This document shows, in pieces, positions 60,895 through 64,000 of a stretch of DNA of 64,000 nt. The translations under genes were made by a program, and so were the position numbers. Position 1 is the first letter of the stretch. Each line of letters begins with the position of its first letter. The notes beneath the pieces are model-generated. The model was not told the origin of the DNA, did no database searches, and saw only the letters and a program-made list of their open reading frames with translations. The DNA is taken from positions 1 to 64,000 of the forward strand of contig CAIPUE010000017.1 in NCBI GenBank assembly GCA_903868125.1, given 5' to 3'. The stretch is from an uncultured bacterium. Lineage in GTDB: Bacteria; Cyanobacteriota; Vampirovibrionia; Gastranaerophilales; Gastranaerophilaceae.

Positions 60895-63468
60895 ATGCAA
60901 ATGAGCTTAGATAACGTAAGAGTAAACGAATTAGCGAAAGAGCTAAATCTCACCAGTAAAGATGTTTTAGACAAATTTGCTCAATTATCAATTCCTGTCA
61001 AATCCCATTCAAGTACTGTAACGGCGGATCAAATCCAAAGATTGAAAAATTTTATAGCCGCAGGGTCAAAAATAGAAGTTAAAAAACCAAAAGCTTTCGT
61101 TGTAAAAAAATTAAAAACAGAATCAGATACTGAAAAACCGGCAATAATTGCTGAAGTTGAACTTGAAAAGCCACAAATAGAGATTGTTAAACCTGCCCCT
61201 AACCGACTAGAAATAGTAAGGAGAGCTCCGCAAAAGCCTATTAATGAAGCAAGGCCAAGCGATTCAAGGCCAAAATTCCAGCATCCACAAGACAGGCAAT
61301 CAGGGACTCAACAAGATTTTCGCAGACATGGCGAAAATAAATTCCCACCACGTCCTACAACTTCAGGAACAGGAGAAAGACCGAAAGAGTTCCCTCAAAG
61401 ACCCCGTCCGGCAGATGGCGAATTTAGAAGACCACTTGAAGGGCAAAAACCCCAAGGCGGTGCACCTGTTGTAGGCGAAAGAAGTGACAAAAAGCAACCT
61501 ATACAACGTCATATAATTTCTCAGGATATTTATGATAACAAGGGTGGAATTAAAAGAAAAATCGAAAAGAAAAAAGAAAAAGTTTTTACAACAAAAGAAG
61601 AAGAACAAGAACGAATTTCGTTAGAAAAAGCTGCTGCTCAAAAACATAAAAAAAGAAATTCCAGAGAAGAAGAAATCGAACAGGTTACAAAACTTTTTGT
61701 TAATAGGGCTTTAACCATAAGCGAATTGTCGGAGAAAATCCAAAAAACTCCCGCAGAAATTGTAAAATTTCTTATGATGCAAGGTATTATGGCAACTGTC
61801 AACCAACTTATCGATATTGATACTATTAAAAAAGTGTGTGCAGAGTTTGAGCTTGAAGTCCTAGACGAAGATTTAGAAGCGTTTATGGAAGAAGAATTAG
61901 CAAAAGAAGCGAAAAATAAAGCACTTCTTTCCGTTGATAAAAAATTATTGAAACACAGAGCGCCTGTTGTAAGTATAATGGGACACGTTGACCATGGTAA
62001 AACTACTTTGCTCGACAGTATTAGGGCATCAAAGCACAAAATTGTATCAACCGAAGTCGGTGGAATAACCCAGTCAATCGGTGCTTATACCGTTCACGTT
62101 GATAAAAAGAAAGTTGTTTTTATTGATACTCCCGGTCACGAAGCTTTCACAGAGATGCGTGCCAGAGGTGCAAAAGCTACTGATATAGCAATTTTGGTTG
62201 TAGCGGCTGATGACGGGATTATGCCTCAAACAATTGAAGCAATAAACCATGCTAAAGCGGCTGAAACGCCTATTATCGTTGCTGTTAATAAGATTGATAA
62301 AGAGGGTGCAAACCCTGATAAAGTTTTACAACAATTGACAGAACATGGGCTTGTTGCTGAAGAATGGGGTGGCGATACGATTGTTGTTAAAGTTTCTGCA
62401 CTTCAGGGCACAGGGATTGACGCATTATTGGAATATATTTTATTGTTGGCTGAAATGGCTGATTTAAAAGCAAACCCGAAAGCGCAGGCTTCAGGGGTGG
62501 TTATTGAAGCTAATTTGGACAAGGGAAAAGGCCCTGTTGCGACGTTTTTAGTTCAAAACGGAACATTGAGAATAGGTAATTGCGTAGTTGTCGGAAGTGT
62601 TGGCGGACGTGTTAGAGCGTTGCTTTCAGATGAAGGCGAAAGGGTGCTTAAAGCGGAACCTTCAACTCCTGTTGAGATACTTGGACTAGCGGAAGTTCCT
62701 TCGGCGGGCGACCATTTTGAAGTTGTCGGTAACGAAAAAGAGATGAAAGCTATCGTCGACAAACGTAAAGAAAATGAACGTTCACGCAGATTGGATTCCA
62801 TGTTGCCTGCTCACATCAGAAAAGAATCGGCTGCGGGTGATGATGCTCTAACACAATTGAATTTAATCATAAAAGCAAATACTAACGGTTCAGCGGAAGC
62901 TGTTTCTCAAGCGGTTGCACAACTTGAATCAAAAGAAATCGCCTCAAAAATTATCCACGTTGGAGTTGGAGACATTTCAGAAGCGGATGTTATGTTGGCA
63001 TCTGCGAGCGGAGCGATTATTTTGGGCTTCGGGGTTAAAGAGGATTCAAACGCTCTTGGCACTGCCGAAAGAGAAGGCGTCGTAATCAAGAAGTATGACA
63101 TTATTTATCAAATTCTTGAGGATTTAGAAAAACAAATGCTTTCATTGTTGCAACCTGAAATAAAGCATGTTGAACTCGGAAAAGCCGAAGTCAGACAAAT
63201 CTTTACAGTCGGAAAAACAACAAGAATCGCAGGTTGTACTGTCACAGAAGGCAAAATTCAACGCGGCAAGACGGCAATTGTTATCCGTGACGGTAAAGAA
63301 ATCTTCAAAGGTGTAATCGACCAATTAAAGAGATTTAAAGATGATGTAAAAGAAGTTTCTCAAGGATTTGAGTGCGGAATTTCTTTCTTAAAATTCAACG
63401 ATCTTCAAGAGGGCGATATTATTGAAGTTTCTACAACCGAAGAAGTCGAAAGAGTCACTTTGGATTGA
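60895..63468 (+). CDS. infB: Translation initiation factor IF-2
   Basis: The 857-residue GTPase brings fMet-tRNA to the ribosome. It has the N-terminal IF2_N helix motif (VRVNELAKELNLTSKDVLDK) and a charged Pro/Arg/Gln-rich linker (about 80-220). A second IF2_N-like domain follows (TISELSEKIQKTPAEIVKFL). The G domain has GHVDHGKTTL, DTPGHEAF and NKIDK; C-terminal domains II-IV are complete. ATG at 60895 (AGGA 5 bases away) or at 60901 are both possible starts. Confidence 0.97.
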   Translation: MQMSLDNVRVNELAKELNLTSKDVLDKFAQLSIPVKSHSSTVTADQIQRLKNFIAAGSKIEVKKPKAFVVKKLKTESDTEKPAIIAEVELEKPQIEIVKPAPNRLEIVRRAPQKPINEARPSDSRPKFQHPQDRQSGTQQDFRRHGENKFPPRPTTSGTGERPKEFPQRPRPADGEFRRPLEGQKPQGGAPVVGERSDKKQPIQRHIISQDIYDNKGGIKRKIEKKKEKVFTTKEEEQERISLEKAAAQKHKKRNSREEEIEQVTKLFVNRALTISELSEKIQKTPAEIVKFLMMQGIMATVNQLIDIDTIKKVCAEFELEVLDEDLEAFMEEELAKEAKNKALLSVDKKLLKHRAPVVSIMGHVDHGKTTLLDSIRASKHKIVSTEVGGITQSIGAYTVHVDKKKVVFIDTPGHEAFTEMRARGAKATDIAILVVAADDGIMPQTIEAINHAKAAETPIIVAVNKIDKEGANPDKVLQQLTEHGLVAEEWGGDTIVVKVSALQGTGIDALLEYILLLAEMADLKANPKAQASGVVIEANLDKGKGPVATFLVQNGTLRIGNCVVVGSVGGRVRALLSDEGERVLKAEPSTPVEILGLAEVPSAGDHFEVVGNEKEMKAIVDKRKENERSRRLDSMLPAHIRKESAAGDDALTQLNLIIKANTNGSAEAVSQAVAQLESKEIASKIIHVGVGDISEADVMLASASGAIILGFGVKEDSNALGTAEREGVVIKKYDIIYQILEDLEKQMLSLLQPEIKHVELGKAEVRQIFTVGKTTRIAGCTVTEGKIQRGKTAIVIRDGKEIFKGVIDQLKRFKDDVKEVSQGFECGISFLKFNDLQEGDIIEVSTTEEVERVTLD

Positions 63469-63478
63469 TGGTTGGGTG

Positions 63479-63693
63479 AACGGTAAACGGTAAACGGAAG
63501 TTTAACAGGTAGGGTGCGGATTTAACCGCACCGTCAATAAGTCCAAGGGCGTTAAAGTAGGGTGGGTTCCCTAACCCACCGACAACAAAAAAAAAGCATC
63601 AAAGAACGGTAGGGTGCGGATTTAACCGCACCAACAACAAGCCCCGAAGAAGTAAAAAACGAAAAGTAGGTTGGGTTTACTAACTCAACCTAC
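63479..63693. repeat. Repeat cluster after infB
   Basis: In order: GGTAAAC heptads (63479-63497), hairpin GTAGGGTGCGG (63509-63535), hairpin GTAGGGTGGGTTCC (63557-63585), hairpin GTAGGGTGCGG again (63609-63632) and hairpin GTAGGTTGGGTTTAC (63666-63693). The stretch 63546-63585 is the same as 43831-43870. Four family members within 190 bp make this the densest cluster in the window. Confidence 0.9.
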
Positions 63694-63734
63694 TAAAATC
63701 ACTTAAGCATGTTTATTTTAAGGGTGCTTAATCT

Positions 63735-64000
63735 CTATTTTTTTCTTTTGGAAAACCATAAATTTGACCACAAAGTCTTTTTCATAGGTGGTTCTTCAAC
63801 TTTAGGCGGGATTGTTTGTGTTACTTGTTTTAAAAGTTTATCAGTAGATAATTCTTTATCGTGATAAGTAATTAGATTCCATTTTACATCGTCAACAGGA
63901 CCTCCCACCCTATTTAAAGCACTTATAAATATTTTGTCGTTCTCGCCTACTTTTATCGAATAGCTTATATCCCCTATGCGACATATAAATCCTTTTTCAG
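63735..64000 (-). CDS. C-terminal part of an unknown protein (runs off the window)
   Basis: The minus-strand frame is open from the window edge to a TAG at 63737-63735, about 87 residues. Segments are IGDISYSIKVGENDKIFISA, RVGGPVDDVKWNLITYHDKE and a Pro/Lys-rich end (PPKVEEPPMKKTLW, WFSKRKK). I do not recognise it. The 5' end is outside the window. Confidence 0.5.
   Translation of the reverse strand, partial: EKGFICRIGDISYSIKVGENDKIFISALNRVGGPVDDVKWNLITYHDKELSTDKLLKQVTQTIPPKVEEPPMKKTLWSNLWFSKRKK

Overview
The window is AT-rich bacterial chromosome, densely packed with genes on both strands and without prophage or insertion-sequence genes. Gene content points to a Gram-negative, motile, non-photosynthetic member of the cyanobacterial sister groups (Vampirovibrionia/'Melainabacteria', most like the gut Gastranaerophilales). 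The reasons are an LdpA-like iron-sulfur protein, otherwise known mainly from cyanobacteria, a cyanobacterial/Firmicute-type SepF, LptA/LptC-like LPS transport proteins together with a flagellar hook operon, a B12-dependent ribonucleotide reductase, and oxygen defence by superoxide reductase plus ferritin. The placement is an inference from gene content; no rRNA gene is present to confirm it.

Layout. 0.4-3.9 kb (minus): dprA, a TPR protein, and OstA/LptA-like and LptC-like proteins. 4-7.4 kb: DNA polymerase I and a small exported protein. 7.7-11.7 kb: flagellar operon fliJ-fliK-flgD-flgE. 11.7-14.9 kb: yggS, sepF, an 80-bp tandem array, metK. 15-16.2 kb (minus): L,D-transpeptidase and a Cys/Pro-rich exported protein. 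16.5-19.6 kb: an alpha-oxoamine synthase, then threonine dehydratase and RidA behind an Ile-rich leader peptide and an intrinsic terminator (probable attenuator). 20.2-26.9 kb: a Tad/Flp-type secretion locus cpaB-cpaC-cpaE-cpaF-tadB-tadC. 27-28.6 kb (minus): rpsP, class II aldolase. 28.8-34.8 kb (minus): two GT4 glycosyltransferases (one fused to a helical domain) and two GH130 phosphorylase-family proteins. 35-38.9 kb: short SpoIID-like protein, HU, ComEC. 39.5-41.9 kb: the divergent AmmeMemoRadiSam pair. 42.3-46 kb: rfbC, rfbB, rfbA and the LdpA-like gene. 46.3-51.5 kb: DEAD-box helicase, ferritin/superoxide reductase, acpS, ndk, tgt. 51.6-54.7 kb: GIY-YIG-like protein, tRNA-Val and tRNA-Cys, nrdJ. 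54.8-59.7 kb: divergent GH77 enzyme, membrane protein, uvrB. 60-63.5 kb: hypothetical, ylxR, infB, and a truncated gene at the right edge.

The most unusual feature is not a gene. Intergenic spaces, and at least two essential-looking coding regions (polA and the LdpA-like gene, with the rfbB 3' end probably a third), are peppered with short modular repeats. One type is a family of about 16 hairpins starting GTAGG, whose stems vary by compensatory change. The others are 7-8 bp tandem repeats reminiscent of cyanobacterial STRR sequences, and a longer 97-bp repeat. Several modules recur in the same order at distant sites, which suggests a spreading, composite, non-coding element.

Functional links visible in the order of genes: threonine dehydratase releases reactive enamine/imine that RidA hydrolyses; superoxide reductase and ferritin are translationally overlapped; dprA and comEC together suggest natural transformation; the GT4/GH130 cluster suggests synthesis and phosphorolysis of a mannose-containing glycan; YlxR precedes IF-2 as in many bacteria.
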